A DNA stretch of 64,000 nucleotides from Sphingomonas pokkalii (GCF_003096275.1 NZ_QENQ01000001.1:2719407-2783406); one strand, 5' to 3'. Counted from the first letter of the stretch, positions 1-9,664 are shown. Program-made: numbers and translations. The notes: generated by a model not told the origin, from the sequence alone.

Positions 1-64
1 TGACCGCCAGCTCCACCTCCGGCTCCTGAAATTTCTGCAGCAGGCGGCCAGGCTGAATCTTCAT
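1..64 (-). CDS. Start of an unidentified gene downstream of dabA (partial)
   Basis: An open frame begins with ATG at 64-62 on the reverse strand and runs off the window edge. Its ATG overlaps the TGA stop of dabA in an ATGA arrangement, which implies translational coupling and a third gene in the dabB-dabA operon. Only 21 residues are visible, beginning MKIQPGRLLQ and rich in Glu and Val afterwards. That is too little to assign a family. The 4-base overlap is the main reason to believe it is real. Confidence 0.5.
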   Translation of the reverse strand, partial: MKIQPGRLLQKFQEPEVELAV

Positions 65-2469
65 TGCCCTGCCTCCCCTTCGGTAAAGGGCACCCATTCG
101 AGCCCGCCCGCATAGCGCCAGGCGATACGGCCCGTCTCGTCCATCGCCAGCAAGTGAAGCCAATGGTGATCGAACAGGGCACGGACGCCATCGTGCCGCG
201 CCAGAATCTGCCCGATCGCCGCGGTCGGCGCCTCGATCACCACCGTCAGGCGCAGCGGATCGTGCACGAGCCGTTCGCCGTCATGCACGGATTGCCACGG
301 CAAGCCACCGCGCAGCGTTCCGCCATTGCCTTCCAGCACACCGATTCCGCCCACGGCATTGTGGAGCAGCTTGTTGCCCGCGCCGAACACGCCGGGGGCG
401 ACGCTGGACCCATAATATTGCAGGCTGATCCAGCTTGCCACCACCACCGGCGCGGTAAGGATCAGTTCCAGCACCGAAAGCTCGGCATCGCTTTGCCAAT
501 CATACTCGTGCAGGAACACGCGGCCGCCCAGGGCCCGGCCCGCGCTGCGGACGCGCGGGGCGGCGAGGAACGCACTGCACCCGGCGAGCCCCCATTCGGG
601 CCGCACCTCCGCCCAATCGCGTCCCCGCGCGGCAATCTGCTTCGCACCCTCAGCCCGCGGCAGCCGCGCCGCCCGTGCGATCGCCGCATCCACGGATGCC
701 CGCGCCAGCGCCTTCTCCACAAGGTCCAGTTCCACCGACGGCGCTTCGGCGCGGTCTTCGGGGAACAGGCGGATCCGATCGCTTGCGGTATCGTGCAGCG
801 CGGCGATCGCCACCGTCTCCGCCGGGATCGTGATGCCCCGCGTCGCCAACCCGGCACGTACGACCGGATCGTTCAGAAGCGCGGCGAGCAACCGGGCATT
901 GACGTCGCCGGCATGGCCGCCACAGGCACCGCATTGCAGCGCGCTGGCGTGGAGATTGTTGGTCACCACAGCGCCATGCCCGACCAGGATCAGCAGCGGC
1001 GCAAAGTCCGCCGTCAGCGACATCGCGCGCAATATCCGCTCGGCGTTGTCGATCGCCTGTTGCGGCGGCAGCGGCGGCTGGAAACGCGGGCGGGCATCCG
1101 TGGCGTGCGCGGCACCGCCCATCCCCAACGTCGCCTTCAGCAGCTTGGCACCATAGGCGAGGCCGGCCGATTCGACGAATGCGAAGGAAGAAACCGCCGC
1201 CTGCTTGAACCGGCCCCAGGCGCGATCGCCCCGGCCGATCGCGTGATCGAGCGCCTCCCGATGCGGATCGGCGCCATCGTCGCTCGTCAGCCCCGGCCGC
1301 AACAGCACCGGCAACCGCGCCTCGTGCGAACAGGCCCCATGGGGGCGGTGCGCAGTGCCGAGCCCGAAGAAACCGGCAAAGCCGAGCGTCTGGATGTCGG
1401 GCGCCACACGCTCGATCGCCGCCCGTATCGGTTCCGAACGCACGTCGATGCAAAAGGCCATCTGCGCGATCGGCGCCACCGTGCCAGGCCGCGCAACCGG
1501 CGCGCGCAACCGCGTCTCCAGGCGGCGCTGCTCCGCCCGCTCCGCCGCATGTTGCAGGATGGCATCGACCCAGGCGTCTTCATCGGGCCGAGCCGGCGCT
1601 GCATAGATGCCGACCGCTGCGCTCCACCGCTGGCGCAGTGCCGCGCCGCCCAGTTCCCAAAGGGCAGCCTCCCACACCAATCGGACGGCCAGCAGGTCCA
1701 GCAGCGTATCGTCGGCCGCCCCCGCAAGTTCGGCCTGCCAGCGGCGATACCGGGCATATTGCGCCCAGCCACCCAGCGTCATCAACAACCGCTCGAAATA
1801 GCGCATGGCCGCTTCGGCGCGCAGCCCCAGCCGGGCGGCGCTCACCGCAATCGCATCGCTGGCCGCCGCCGGCGCGCTGGCCACGAAGGCCCGGAAGCCC
1901 GGGAGACCGAAAATCTCCGGCGTACGGTCCACCCGCGCCTGCTCGCGCCAGCCGGCATAGGCCCCCACCGCCTGCGGCGCCGCCCACAGCGCCTGGCCCG
2001 CATCGAAATAGCTGCCCGCCCAGGCGCCGATCTGCTCCGCGACCAGCGATGGCCAGTCGGTCCCGGCAACGGCGGCCATTTCTGCCAGCGTCGGATACGG
2101 GACTGGCCCGGCAGGGTCGTGGTCGATCGCGGCCAGCACCTGTTCGAACCGGGCCGGTCGTTCGGCGGCCGGCGCGGCACGCCAGGCCTCCCGCAGGTCG
2201 GCTTCGGTAACCTCTCCCGCCGCGATGCGCTCGCGATACCAGCGGCGCGGCATCGTCGCACGGGTACCGGCGCTCCGCGCCAGCCAGGCGGAGGCATGGG
2301 CGAGACCACGCCCGGTATGGCCCAGAAAGGGGTTCACCGCGACGCTGGTTGCCAGCGGCCACAGCGGCGGAATGCCGCGTGCGGCATGTTCGGCCGCTTC
2401 CAGCACCATCCCGACATAGCTGGGCTGCGGCGCATAGGATTGAGGGTCGGCAGTGGCACTACGATACAT
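61..2469 (-). CDS. dabA: DabA, inorganic carbon transporter subunit (DUF2309, UPF0753)
   Basis: This 802-aa protein matches the DabA family, a beta-carbonic-anhydrase-like subunit that works with the membrane partner DabB in energy-coupled uptake or hydration of CO2 to bicarbonate. The zinc-site elements of the family are visible: Cys and Asp in the segment FCIDVRSE near residue 340, the His of LVGHGAV near residue 498 and the Cys of LQCGACGGHAG near residue 513. Full length agrees with the family (about 800 aa). It starts 4 bases after the dabB stop, so the two are one operon. No carboxysome or RuBisCO genes are visible, so the likely role is anaplerotic CO2 supply in a heterotroph. That role is inference. 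Confidence 0.93.
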   Translation of the reverse strand: MYRSATADPQSYAPQPSYVGMVLEAAEHAARGIPPLWPLATSVAVNPFLGHTGRGLAHASAWLARSAGTRATMPRRWYRERIAAGEVTEADLREAWRAAPAAERPARFEQVLAAIDHDPAGPVPYPTLAEMAAVAGTDWPSLVAEQIGAWAGSYFDAGQALWAAPQAVGAYAGWREQARVDRTPEIFGLPGFRAFVASAPAAASDAIAVSAARLGLRAEAAMRYFERLLMTLGGWAQYARYRRWQAELAGAADDTLLDLLAVRLVWEAALWELGGAALRQRWSAAVGIYAAPARPDEDAWVDAILQHAAERAEQRRLETRLRAPVARPGTVAPIAQMAFCIDVRSEPIRAAIERVAPDIQTLGFAGFFGLGTAHRPHGACSHEARLPVLLRPGLTSDDGADPHREALDHAIGRGDRAWGRFKQAAVSSFAFVESAGLAYGAKLLKATLGMGGAAHATDARPRFQPPLPPQQAIDNAERILRAMSLTADFAPLLILVGHGAVVTNNLHASALQCGACGGHAGDVNARLLAALLNDPVVRAGLATRGITIPAETVAIAALHDTASDRIRLFPEDRAEAPSVELDLVEKALARASVDAAIARAARLPRAEGAKQIAARGRDWAEVRPEWGLAGCSAFLAAPRVRSAGRALGGRVFLHEYDWQSDAELSVLELILTAPVVVASWISLQYYGSSVAPGVFGAGNKLLHNAVGGIGVLEGNGGTLRGGLPWQSVHDGERLVHDPLRLTVVIEAPTAAIGQILARHDGVRALFDHHWLHLLAMDETGRIAWRYAGGLEWVPFTEGEAGQ

Positions 2470-2473
2470 GGGA

Positions 2474-4027
2474 TCAGGCCTTTCCGAGAAGCCGGCTGCC
2501 GATCACCCGATCGAGCAGCGCGTTGACATAGAAACCGTGATGCAGATGGATGCGCAGCCGCTGCGCCGCCGGATGGTCGCACCAGAGCGGCAGCATCGCC
2601 TGTGCCACGGCGATTCCGCCAAAGGCGACCAGTGCCACCGCGATCAGCACCCACTGGAACAGCCCCGGCGCCGGCACGGGCGGCAGGGTGGCGGCGGTCA
2701 TCCACTCGGCCAGCGTGTGCAGCAGGAAATAGGCGACCGTGGCGACGATCGCGAAGCCGAGCGTCCGCTGCAGCAGCGCGCGCGGCGCGGCCGGGCTCAT
2801 CCCCTGGACGATCAGATAGGCGACGCCGAAGACCAGGATGGCGCCAAGCGCAACCGCCTGCGGCGGCTTGTGCCAGGCGCCCAGCCCGAAGGCGAGCGCG
2901 CCATACAGGATCGCCGCCCCCAGCATCGCCAGCGCGACCGCCGCGAAATCGGGCTTGGCCACCGGCCCCAGCCGGCGGGCGGCGGCGATCCGCTCCACGG
3001 CGCCCCCGGAGGAGAGAAAGGCATGGGCCTTGTAGAGCGAATGCGCGACGATGTGCAGCAGGGCGAGCGCGAACAGGCCGAGCCCGCACTGCATGGTCAT
3101 GAACCCCATCTGCGCAACCGTCGACCAGGCGAGCTGCGTCTTCACCGCCGGCTGGGTCGGCAATACCAGGCTGCCGAACAGCGCGGTGAAGCCGCCCAGG
3201 ATCGCCAGCAGCGCCATCGCGGCCGGCGCCGCGACCATCACATCGGCCAGTCGGATCAGCAGGAACCCGCCGGCATTGATCACGCCGGCATGGAGCAGCG
3301 CCGAAACCGGCGTCGGCGCCTCCATCACCTCGGTCAGCCAGCCATGCAGCGGGAAGTGCGCCGATTTGAGCATCGCCGCGATCGCGATCCCCCATGCCGC
3401 CAGCGCCATCGCCTCGGGTGCCTCGCCCGCCCGCGCCATGGCCAGCAGGGTCGCGATATCGCTGGTTCCCGTCGCCCGCCACAACAGCAGGGCGGCAGCG
3501 ATCAGCAGCAGATCCGCCAGCCCGGTGCTCAGCGCCTTCTTCCGCGCCGCCCTGCGCGCGGCGGCACGCTCGGGATAGAAGAGGAGCAGGCGGCGCAGGC
3601 CATGGCCGGTCGCGATCCAGGCAAGAACGAGCTGCGGCAGCGTCCCGGCGCTTACCAGCAGCATCACGCTCGCCAGCGTCAGCGCCAGCCAGGCGGTGAA
3701 CCGCCCCTGCCGGGCCTCGCCATCGAGATAGGTGGCCGCGAACCGCATCACCACCCAGCCGACGAACGCGACGAGCACCAGCATGGTGACGCTCACCACG
3801 TCGAGCCGGGTGGCCACGAATGGGTCGGCACCGGAAAGCGCGATCGTCCGCGGTCCCGCGACCGCCAGCCATCCGGCGAGCAGTAGCGCAGCCAGCAGCG
3901 CCAGCGCCGCTGCCGCATCGGCGATCCGCAGGCTCGAGCGCGGGCGACGCTGCCGCCCCATCGCCGCCGCCGCAGCCGCGACAGCCAGCACCACCGGCCC
4001 CGCATTCGCCAACCACCACATCGCCAC
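2474..4027 (-). CDS. dabB: DabB, proton-conducting membrane subunit of inorganic carbon transporter
   Basis: This 517-aa multi-spanning membrane protein belongs to the NuoL/MrpA-like proton-translocating family. Repeated hydrophobic segments fill the chain, and it carries typical antiporter-family text such as the stretch around LPLHGWLTEVMEAPTPVSALLHAGVINAGG near the middle. As the gene directly upstream of dabA it is assigned as DabB, which conducts cations to drive DabA, rather than as a respiratory NADH dehydrogenase subunit. No other nuo or mrp genes are nearby. The start is GTG at 4027, supported by an AGGAGG Shine-Dalgarno about 6 bases upstream. An ATG two codons inside is the alternative. 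Confidence 0.9.
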   Translation of the reverse strand: MAMWWLANAGPVVLAVAAAAAAMGRQRRPRSSLRIADAAAALALLAALLLAGWLAVAGPRTIALSGADPFVATRLDVVSVTMLVLVAFVGWVVMRFAATYLDGEARQGRFTAWLALTLASVMLLVSAGTLPQLVLAWIATGHGLRRLLLFYPERAAARRAARKKALSTGLADLLLIAAALLLWRATGTSDIATLLAMARAGEAPEAMALAAWGIAIAAMLKSAHFPLHGWLTEVMEAPTPVSALLHAGVINAGGFLLIRLADVMVAAPAAMALLAILGGFTALFGSLVLPTQPAVKTQLAWSTVAQMGFMTMQCGLGLFALALLHIVAHSLYKAHAFLSSGGAVERIAAARRLGPVAKPDFAAVALAMLGAAILYGALAFGLGAWHKPPQAVALGAILVFGVAYLIVQGMSPAAPRALLQRTLGFAIVATVAYFLLHTLAEWMTAATLPPVPAPGLFQWVLIAVALVAFGGIAVAQAMLPLWCDHPAAQRLRIHLHHGFYVNALLDRVIGSRLLGKA

Positions 4028-4105
4028 GCCGCACCTCCTGTCGTTTCGGCTGCAGAGCGTTAGGGGAGCGGAACGATCAGATAAAATTCATTGTTTGTTG
4101 TTCAT

Positions 4106-4124
4106 CGTTCTGTTTAAAAGAACG
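4106..4124. promoter_or_regulatory. Inverted repeat in the dabB/LysR divergent intergenic region
   Basis: CGTTCT and AGAACG form a 6-base inverted repeat separated by 7 AT-rich bases, ending 1 base before the ATG of the LysR gene. LysR-type regulators commonly bind such sites between themselves and a divergent target, so this may be the autoregulatory operator. Only the symmetry is seen; binding is inferred. Confidence 0.3.
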
Positions 4125-4125
4125 A

Positions 4126-5019
4126 ATGCGCGACCTGAATTACAACCATCTTCGCTATTTCTGGGCGGTGGCGCATGACGGCAATCTCACCCGAACGGCC
4201 ACCCGGCTGGGGGTATCGCAGTCGGCACTGTCCACGCAGATCCGCAAGCTGGAAGATCGGCTGGGGCACCCGCTGTTCGAACGGGAGGGGCGGCGGCTGG
4301 CGCTTACCGAGGCGGGGCGCATCGCGCTGGATCATGCCGACACGATCTTCGCGACGGGGGATGAGCTTCTCGACGTGCTGCGCGAGACCGGCCGCGCGCG
4401 CCAGGCGGTGCGCATCGGCGCGCTGGCCACCCTGTCGCGCAACTTCCAGATCGGCTTCGTCCAGCCGCTGCTGCACCGCGCCGACGTGGAACTCGTCCTG
4501 CGCTCGGGCAGCGCCGCCGAGCTGATGCAGGCCCTGGCCGGTCTCCAGCTCGATGTGGTGCTGGCGAACCAGCCGCCATCGCGCGACTCGATCACGCCGT
4601 ATCTGGCGACCAAGATCGCCGAGCAGCGCGTCAGCCTGATCGGCCATGCCAGCGCCCGCGGCGCGGAAGGCGGCCTGCCTGCCCTGCTCGCCCAGCACCC
4701 AGTGATCCTGCCCACGCCCGAGAGCACGGTGCGCGCCGCATTCGATTCGCTGGTCGCGGCGCTCGGCGTCCGCCCGCTGATCGCGGCGGAGGTCGACGAT
4801 ATGGCCATGATGCGTCTTCTGGCCCGCGCCGGCGCCGGGCTTGCCGTACTGCCGCCGATCGTCGTGCGCGACGAGCTGGAAGCGGGCACGCTGGTCGAGC
4901 TAGATCGCCTGCCCCAGATCACCGAAAGCTTCTATGCCGTCACGCTCGAACGGCGCTTTCCCAACCCGCTGGTAAGGGAATTGCTTCGGGTGGCGAGCGC
5001 CGCATCGCAGCCGTCCTGA
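4126..5019 (+). CDS. LysR-family transcriptional regulator, divergent from dabBA
   Basis: This 297-aa protein has the LysR layout. An N-terminal winged helix-turn-helix covers about residues 1-60 (LNYNHLRYFWAVAHDGNLT, then SQSALSTQIRKLE), followed by a two-lobed effector-binding domain. The start is the ATG at 4126; the open frame extends upstream without family-like sequence. It is transcribed away from dabB with about 98 bases between the start codons, the classical arrangement of a LysR regulator and its target. Control of the carbon transporter is therefore the simplest inference. The inducer is unknown. Confidence 0.88.
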   Translation: MRDLNYNHLRYFWAVAHDGNLTRTATRLGVSQSALSTQIRKLEDRLGHPLFEREGRRLALTEAGRIALDHADTIFATGDELLDVLRETGRARQAVRIGALATLSRNFQIGFVQPLLHRADVELVLRSGSAAELMQALAGLQLDVVLANQPPSRDSITPYLATKIAEQRVSLIGHASARGAEGGLPALLAQHPVILPTPESTVRAAFDSLVAALGVRPLIAAEVDDMAMMRLLARAGAGLAVLPPIVVRDELEAGTLVELDRLPQITESFYAVTLERRFPNPLVRELLRVASAASQPS

Positions 5020-5023
5020 ACCG

Positions 5024-5803
5024 TCAGGCGAACTCGCGCATCCGAATCGACGCAGGCACGATCGCCGACTCGTCTTCCAGCAGCGTCCAGCCATTGGGGC
5101 CGAGCATCTCGATCGGGCGATAGCGCGTCTTGTAGGCCATCCGCGCGCTGCCCTTCACCCAATACCCCAGATAGACATAGGGCAGCCCAGCCATCCGGGC
5201 GCGCTCGATATGGTCCATGATGATGAAATTGCCCATGCCCGGGCGGCCATCTTCTTCGGTCGCGAAGAAGCTGTAGATCATCGACAGGCCGTCCGCCTGC
5301 CGGTCGGTGATGCAGGCGCCGACAAGCCGTCCGGGGAGACCATCCACCGACGGTTCGCGATATTCGATCACATAGGAGGTGACCGGCGACTGTTCGACCA
5401 TGTCGGCATAGTCGTTCTCGTCCATGGCCGCCATGCCACCGCCGGGGTGCCGCGCTTCGAGATACCGCTTCAGAAGCGCATATTGCTCTTCGGTCGCCCA
5501 GGGCTTGCAAGCCGTCACTTCCAGGTCCGCATAGCGCTTCAGCAATTTGCGCTGGGTGGCGTTGGGGCGAAAACCGTCGGCGATGACGCGCACCGAAACG
5601 CAGGCCGAGCATCCCGCGCAGCTCGGCCGATAGGCCACCGATTGGCTGCGGCGAAAGCCGATTCGACTGAGCGCATCGTTCAGCTCGCCGGCATTGTTCC
5701 CGGAAAGCTCGGTGAAAATCTTCCGTTCCTGCCGGCCGGGCAGATACGGGCAGGCGGAAGGGCTGGTCACGAAGAAACGCGGGAAACGTGATAATGCGGT
5801 CAC
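5024..5803 (-). CDS. bpt: Aspartate/glutamate leucyltransferase (N-end rule)
   Basis: This 259-aa enzyme is of the bacterial ATE/Bpt family, which transfers leucine from Leu-tRNA to proteins with N-terminal Asp or Glu and so marks them for ClpS/ClpAP degradation. Family signatures include the N-terminal cysteine-rich segment ([11 protein letters not shown], then [14 protein letters not shown]) and the GNAT-like core around [21 protein letters not shown]. The start is GTG at 5803 with an AGAGGA motif about 9 bases upstream. It is convergent with the LysR gene, with only 4 bases between stop codons. The other bacterial N-end-rule transferase, Aat, lies 23 kb away in this same window. Confidence 0.93.
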   Translation of the reverse strand: MTALSRFPRFFVTSPSACPYLPGRQERKIFTELSGNNAGELNDALSRIGFRRSQSVAYRPSCAGCSACVSVRVIADGFRPNATQRKLLKRYADLEVTACKPWATEEQYALLKRYLEARHPGGGMAAMDENDYADMVEQSPVTSYVIEYREPSVDGLPGRLVGACITDRQADGLSMIYSFFATEEDGRPGMGNFIIMDHIERARMAGLPYVYLGYWVKGSARMAYKTRYRPIEMLGPNGWTLLEDESAIVPASIRMREFA

Positions 5804-6005
5804 CGCTCGGCCGTCCTCTGCTCCACCGGGGCCTTCCCTGTCCGGCCCCTTGGCGTGTGACTATGGGGGCGGATCAGCATGATGAAAAGCCGATTCACCA
5901 ACAAAGAATCGCGTCTGCGCATCCACGACTTTCCCGAATGACGCGGAACGGGACATGCCCTGCCCGGCGCTAACCATCCTTTCCGATGGACAGCGCTGCC
6001 ACGCC

Positions 6006-7250
6006 TCACGCGAGCTCGACCATGCTCACTTCATACTGGGCCCGCCGTAGCGCGGTCATCAGCCGGTCGAGATGGTTGCGATCTCGCGTCTCGCATTCGA
6101 TGTCGGTGATCAACCCCTTGGCCGGCAGCGAGGTGAACACGCGCTGGTGATACACCTCGATGATGTTGACCCCCTGTTCGTGGAAGATTCGCGCGACGTG
6201 GAACAACGCGCCGGGTCGGTCCTGCAGTCGAACCCGCAGCCGTGCCAACCGGCCCGAACGGGCGAGATCGCGCAACAGCACATTGGCCAGCAGCCGCGTA
6301 TCGATGTTGCCGCCGCACAGCACCGTGCCGACGGTCTTCCCCTTGAAGCGCTCCGGCTCCGAAAGCAGCGCGGCAAGGCCGGCCGCCCCTGCCCCTTCGA
6401 CCACCGTCTTCTCGATCTGGAGCAGCAGGCTAACCGCCTCTTCCAGCCGCCGCTCGCCGACCAGCACGATATCATCGACCAGGGCTTCGACGATCCGGGC
6501 GGTCACGCTGCCCGGATATTTCACCGCGATGCCTTCTGCCAACGTGTCGCCCGCGCACGGCATTTCGGTGTGGTGGATGCGATTGTACATCGACGGATAG
6601 AGCTCCGCCTGCACGCCCAGCACCTCGATCGACCGATCCTGCGCCTTGGCGACGATCGCCGCGCCCGAGATCAGGCCGCCGCCGCCGATCGGCACGACCA
6701 GCGTATCGATGGCGGGTACGTCTTCGAGCAGTTCCAGCGTCGCGGTGCCCTGGCCGGCGATCACCCGCGGATCGTCGAACGGGTGGATGAAAGTATAGCC
6801 CTGCGCCGCCTCCAGCTCGCGCGAATGCGCATAGGCCGCGTCGAACGTCTCGCCATGCAGCACCACGGTTGCGCCGTGCCCCTCGGTCTGCGTCACCTTC
6901 ACGATCGGCGTGTTCTTCGGCATCACGATCGTGCTGGGGATGCCCAGGCGCGTCGCGTGATAGGCCAGGCCCTGGGCATGGTTGCCGGCCGACGCAGCGA
7001 TCACGCCCTTTGCACGCGCCTCCGCATCCAGTTGCAGCAGCGTGTTCAGCGCGCCGCGTTCCTTATAGGCCGCCGTGAACTGAAGATTTTCGAACTTCAG
7101 ATAGACGTTCGCGCCGGTGAGCTGCGAAAGCGTGCGGCTGTGCAGCGTGGGTGTCCGCACCACCGCGCCCGAAATTCGCTCTGCCGCCGCGCGAACATCG
7201 TCGATCGAAACGGGGAGCGAGGCGGATGCGGGTGCTGCTTTTGTAGCCAT
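6006..7250 (-). CDS. ilvA: Threonine ammonia-lyase (threonine dehydratase, PLP-dependent)
   Basis: This 414-aa fold-type II PLP enzyme deaminates threonine (and serine) to 2-oxobutyrate, the first step to isoleucine, or acts in threonine catabolism. The PLP lysine is Lys63 in AYKERGALN. SAGNHAQG and the phosphate-binding loop GGGGLISG follow. The C-terminal 80 residues look like a single ACT-type regulatory domain (RLRVRLQDRPGALFHVARIF), as in shorter threonine dehydratases rather than the 500-aa two-ACT form. The catabolic-type gene name is possible instead of ilvA. No isoleucine biosynthesis genes adjoin it. Confidence 0.88.
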   Translation of the reverse strand: MATKAAPASASLPVSIDDVRAAAERISGAVVRTPTLHSRTLSQLTGANVYLKFENLQFTAAYKERGALNTLLQLDAEARAKGVIAASAGNHAQGLAYHATRLGIPSTIVMPKNTPIVKVTQTEGHGATVVLHGETFDAAYAHSRELEAAQGYTFIHPFDDPRVIAGQGTATLELLEDVPAIDTLVVPIGGGGLISGAAIVAKAQDRSIEVLGVQAELYPSMYNRIHHTEMPCAGDTLAEGIAVKYPGSVTARIVEALVDDIVLVGERRLEEAVSLLLQIEKTVVEGAGAAGLAALLSEPERFKGKTVGTVLCGGNIDTRLLANVLLRDLARSGRLARLRVRLQDRPGALFHVARIFHEQGVNIIEVYHQRVFTSLPAKGLITDIECETRDRNHLDRLMTALRRAQYEVSMVELA

Positions 7251-7309
7251 GATTCCGCCCGCCTAGACCATCTGGCGCGCCGGGGGAACAGGCCCTATGC
7301 CCTGCCGGC

Positions 7310-8965
7310 ATGTTCACCCGCTTCAAACGGCTCGCCGCCGCCGCCGCCCTGCTGCTTGCCCCTGCCGCACAGGCCGATGGAATCATTGACAATGTCAACG
7401 GCATTACACTCGATGCCAAGGGCGCGGTGGTGCGGTTCGAGGCGCTACAGATCGATCCCTGGGGCAAGGTCGTCGCGCTGATCGCCAAGGGGCAGAAGCG
7501 GCCGAAGAAGCTCGTCTGGCGCATCGACCTAAAAGGCGCGACGCTCGTGCCCGGCATGATCGACGCGCACGGCCATTTCATGGGCCTGGGCTTCCAGCAG
7601 CTGCAGCTGGATCTCGCCGACACCACCAGCCTCGACGATGCCCTTGCCCGAATCCGCGACCATGCCGGCCGCAGCCCGGCAAAATGGATTCTCGGCCGGG
7701 GATGGAACCAGGAGAAATGGCAGCTCGGCCGTTTCCCCACCGCCGCCGAGCTCGATCGGGCGGTCAGCGACCGGCCTGCCTGGCTCGAACGCGTCGATGG
7801 CCATGCGGGATGGGCGAACAGCCGCGCGCTCGAACTCGCCGGCATCACCGCGGCCACCAAAGACCCCGCCGGCGGCCGCATCGAGCGCGATGCCAGCGGG
7901 CGCCCCACCGGCGTGCTGATCGATGCCGCGACCGATCTGGTCGCCAAGGTCGTTCCCCAGCCCACGCCGCGCGAACGCAACGCCGCTTTCCTCGCGGCAC
8001 AGGAAAAGCTGCTCGCGCTGGGCATCACCGCCACGGCGGATATGGGCACGACGATCGACGACTGGGAAACGATGCGCGGCATGGCCGATATCGGCCAGCT
8101 ACGCCTCCGCATCATGAGCTATGCGCATGGCGTGGAAACCGCCCTGCGCGTGGCAGGCGCCGGGCCTACGCCCTGGCTCTACAATGATCGGCTGCGGATG
8201 GGCGGCATCAAGCTCTACGCCGATGGCGCGCTCGGCTCGCGCGGGGCGTGGCTGAAGGCCGATTACGCCGATGCGCCAGGCAACAAGGGCCTGGGCTTCC
8301 TCAGCGACGATCAGTTGCTCAACCTGATGGCGCGCGGCGCGATGGACAATTTCCAGCTCGCCGTCCATGCGATCGGCGATCGCGCCAACCAGCAGGTTCT
8401 TGATGCGATCGAAACGCTGTCCGATACCTATAAGGGTGATCGCCGCTGGCGGATCGAGCACGCCCAGATCATCGATCCGAAGGATCTGCCGCGCTTCGCC
8501 AAGTTCGGTACGATCGCATCGATGCAGCCGGTCCACCAGACCAGCGACCGCGCGATGGCCGAAGCGCGGCTCGGGCCGGATCGGCTTGCCGGCGCCTATG
8601 CCTGGCGGTCGCTGCTGCGCGATGGCTCGCGCCTGGCGTTCGGTTCCGACTATCCGGTCGAAAGGCCCGATCCCTGGGCCGGCTGGGCGGCAAGCGCCAC
8701 CCGCCAGGATGCGCAGGGCAACCCGCCGGGGGGCTGGCGACCGGAAGAGAGGCTGAGCCGCGAGGAAGGCTGGGCCGGCTTCACCATCGGGGCGGCCTAT
8801 GCCGGGTTCGCCGAAGACAAGTTCGGCCGGCTGGCACCGGGGCTTTGGGCTGATTTCCTGATCCTCGATCGCGATCCGCTTGTCGTTTCTCCCGCCGAAT
8901 TGCGAGGCACCAAGGTGCTGGAAACCTGGGTGGCCGGGCAACGCGCCTGGGTTGCCAAGAAATAG
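7310..8965 (+). CDS. Exported amidohydrolase, YtcJ/TIM-like family
   Basis: This 551-aa metal-dependent hydrolase begins with a signal peptide (about residues 1-22, ending APAAQA). The amidohydrolase metal motif is DAHGH, with His87 and His89. Later conserved segments include KLYADGALGSRGAW, HAIGDRANQQVLDAI, RIEHAQ and FGSDYPVE, all typical of the YtcJ/imidazolonepropionase-like branch. The substrate cannot be told from sequence; such enzymes hydrolyse amide or cyclic C-N bonds, here probably in the periplasm. It is divergent from threonine ammonia-lyase with about 60 bases between them. Confidence 0.85.
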   Translation: MFTRFKRLAAAAALLLAPAAQADGIIDNVNGITLDAKGAVVRFEALQIDPWGKVVALIAKGQKRPKKLVWRIDLKGATLVPGMIDAHGHFMGLGFQQLQLDLADTTSLDDALARIRDHAGRSPAKWILGRGWNQEKWQLGRFPTAAELDRAVSDRPAWLERVDGHAGWANSRALELAGITAATKDPAGGRIERDASGRPTGVLIDAATDLVAKVVPQPTPRERNAAFLAAQEKLLALGITATADMGTTIDDWETMRGMADIGQLRLRIMSYAHGVETALRVAGAGPTPWLYNDRLRMGGIKLYADGALGSRGAWLKADYADAPGNKGLGFLSDDQLLNLMARGAMDNFQLAVHAIGDRANQQVLDAIETLSDTYKGDRRWRIEHAQIIDPKDLPRFAKFGTIASMQPVHQTSDRAMAEARLGPDRLAGAYAWRSLLRDGSRLAFGSDYPVERPDPWAGWAASATRQDAQGNPPGGWRPEERLSREEGWAGFTIGAAYAGFAEDKFGRLAPGLWADFLILDRDPLVVSPAELRGTKVLETWVAGQRAWVAKK

Positions 8966-9054
8966 GAGACAATGTCCACGCCCTGTTGGGCTGCCCTCGC
9001 GAATCGGGCATAGAAGGTGCGTTTACAAAGCCCTTGATTGGAGAGGAGAAATCA

Positions 9055-9609
9055 ATGCGCGGACGATCCCTTGGGATGGCCCTTCCGATGCTCGCGGCGC
9101 TGTTCGCCGCCGCCCCGCTGCGGGCGCAGGATAGCGAGGGCCAAGACCATGCCGCGCTGCCGCGCTATCCCGGCGCGATCATCGACGGCTATCGCGCGCC
9201 GTCGCTGGACGAAATCGTCCTCCCAACCGGCCCGGTCACGAATGAAACGGCACAAGCCAATCTCGCACCGCATACGGGCCAGGTCACGCATATCGACTAT
9301 CGCCTCACCCCGGCTACCGCCCCGCTTCAGATCGAGCGCTACTACACCGGCCTGTTTCAGAAGCAGGGGTTCAAGACGGTCTATGCGTGCGTCGGCCCGG
9401 CCTGCGGCGCAGGGATGGGCGGATTGATCCTGAATTCCGGCCGCATTGCGCCAACCGGGCTTGCGGATGGCCTGTTCAACGATCGCATTCGCGTGCTGGT
9501 CGCGCGTCGTGGCGACACATGGGTGTTGCTGCATATCGCCGAAGGTCCGGATCGTTCGCAGATCTACGAGGCCGTACTGGAAGGCCAGACGGATACGGCC
9601 GACCGATAG
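9055..9609 (+). CDS. Hypothetical exported protein
   Basis: This 184-aa protein has a signal peptide (about residues 1-24, ending AAPLRAQ). The ATG at 9055 is preceded by the purine-rich motif GAGAGGAGAA, which decides the start over an upstream TTG. The mature chain (LPRYPGAIIDGYRAPSLDE, then a region about an advancing residue pair IERYYTGLFQKQGFKTVYAC) resembles the first half of DUF4892-type outer-membrane-associated proteins, but this is a weak resemblance from memory. Two cysteines in ACVGPACG could form a disulfide. It is followed by an intrinsic terminator. Function unknown. Confidence 0.7.
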   Translation: MRGRSLGMALPMLAALFAAAPLRAQDSEGQDHAALPRYPGAIIDGYRAPSLDEIVLPTGPVTNETAQANLAPHTGQVTHIDYRLTPATAPLQIERYYTGLFQKQGFKTVYACVGPACGAGMGGLILNSGRIAPTGLADGLFNDRIRVLVARRGDTWVLLHIAEGPDRSQIYEAVLEGQTDTADR

Positions 9610-9664
9610 CGCGACATCACGTCATCGCGCTCGGGAGCGCGCGCCTCTCGCGCTACAAATAGAG

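Noticed and set aside
64..2526. Long forward open frame opposite dabA, 820 codons
   Set aside because: It is the antisense shadow of dabA in GC-rich DNA; its translation is Arg/Pro/Gln-rich without any family pattern.
2334..4034. Reverse frame of 566 codons overlapping dabB
   Set aside because: It is an alternative frame of the same DNA; the dabB frame gives the membrane protein with family motifs, this one gives Gly/Arg-rich text.
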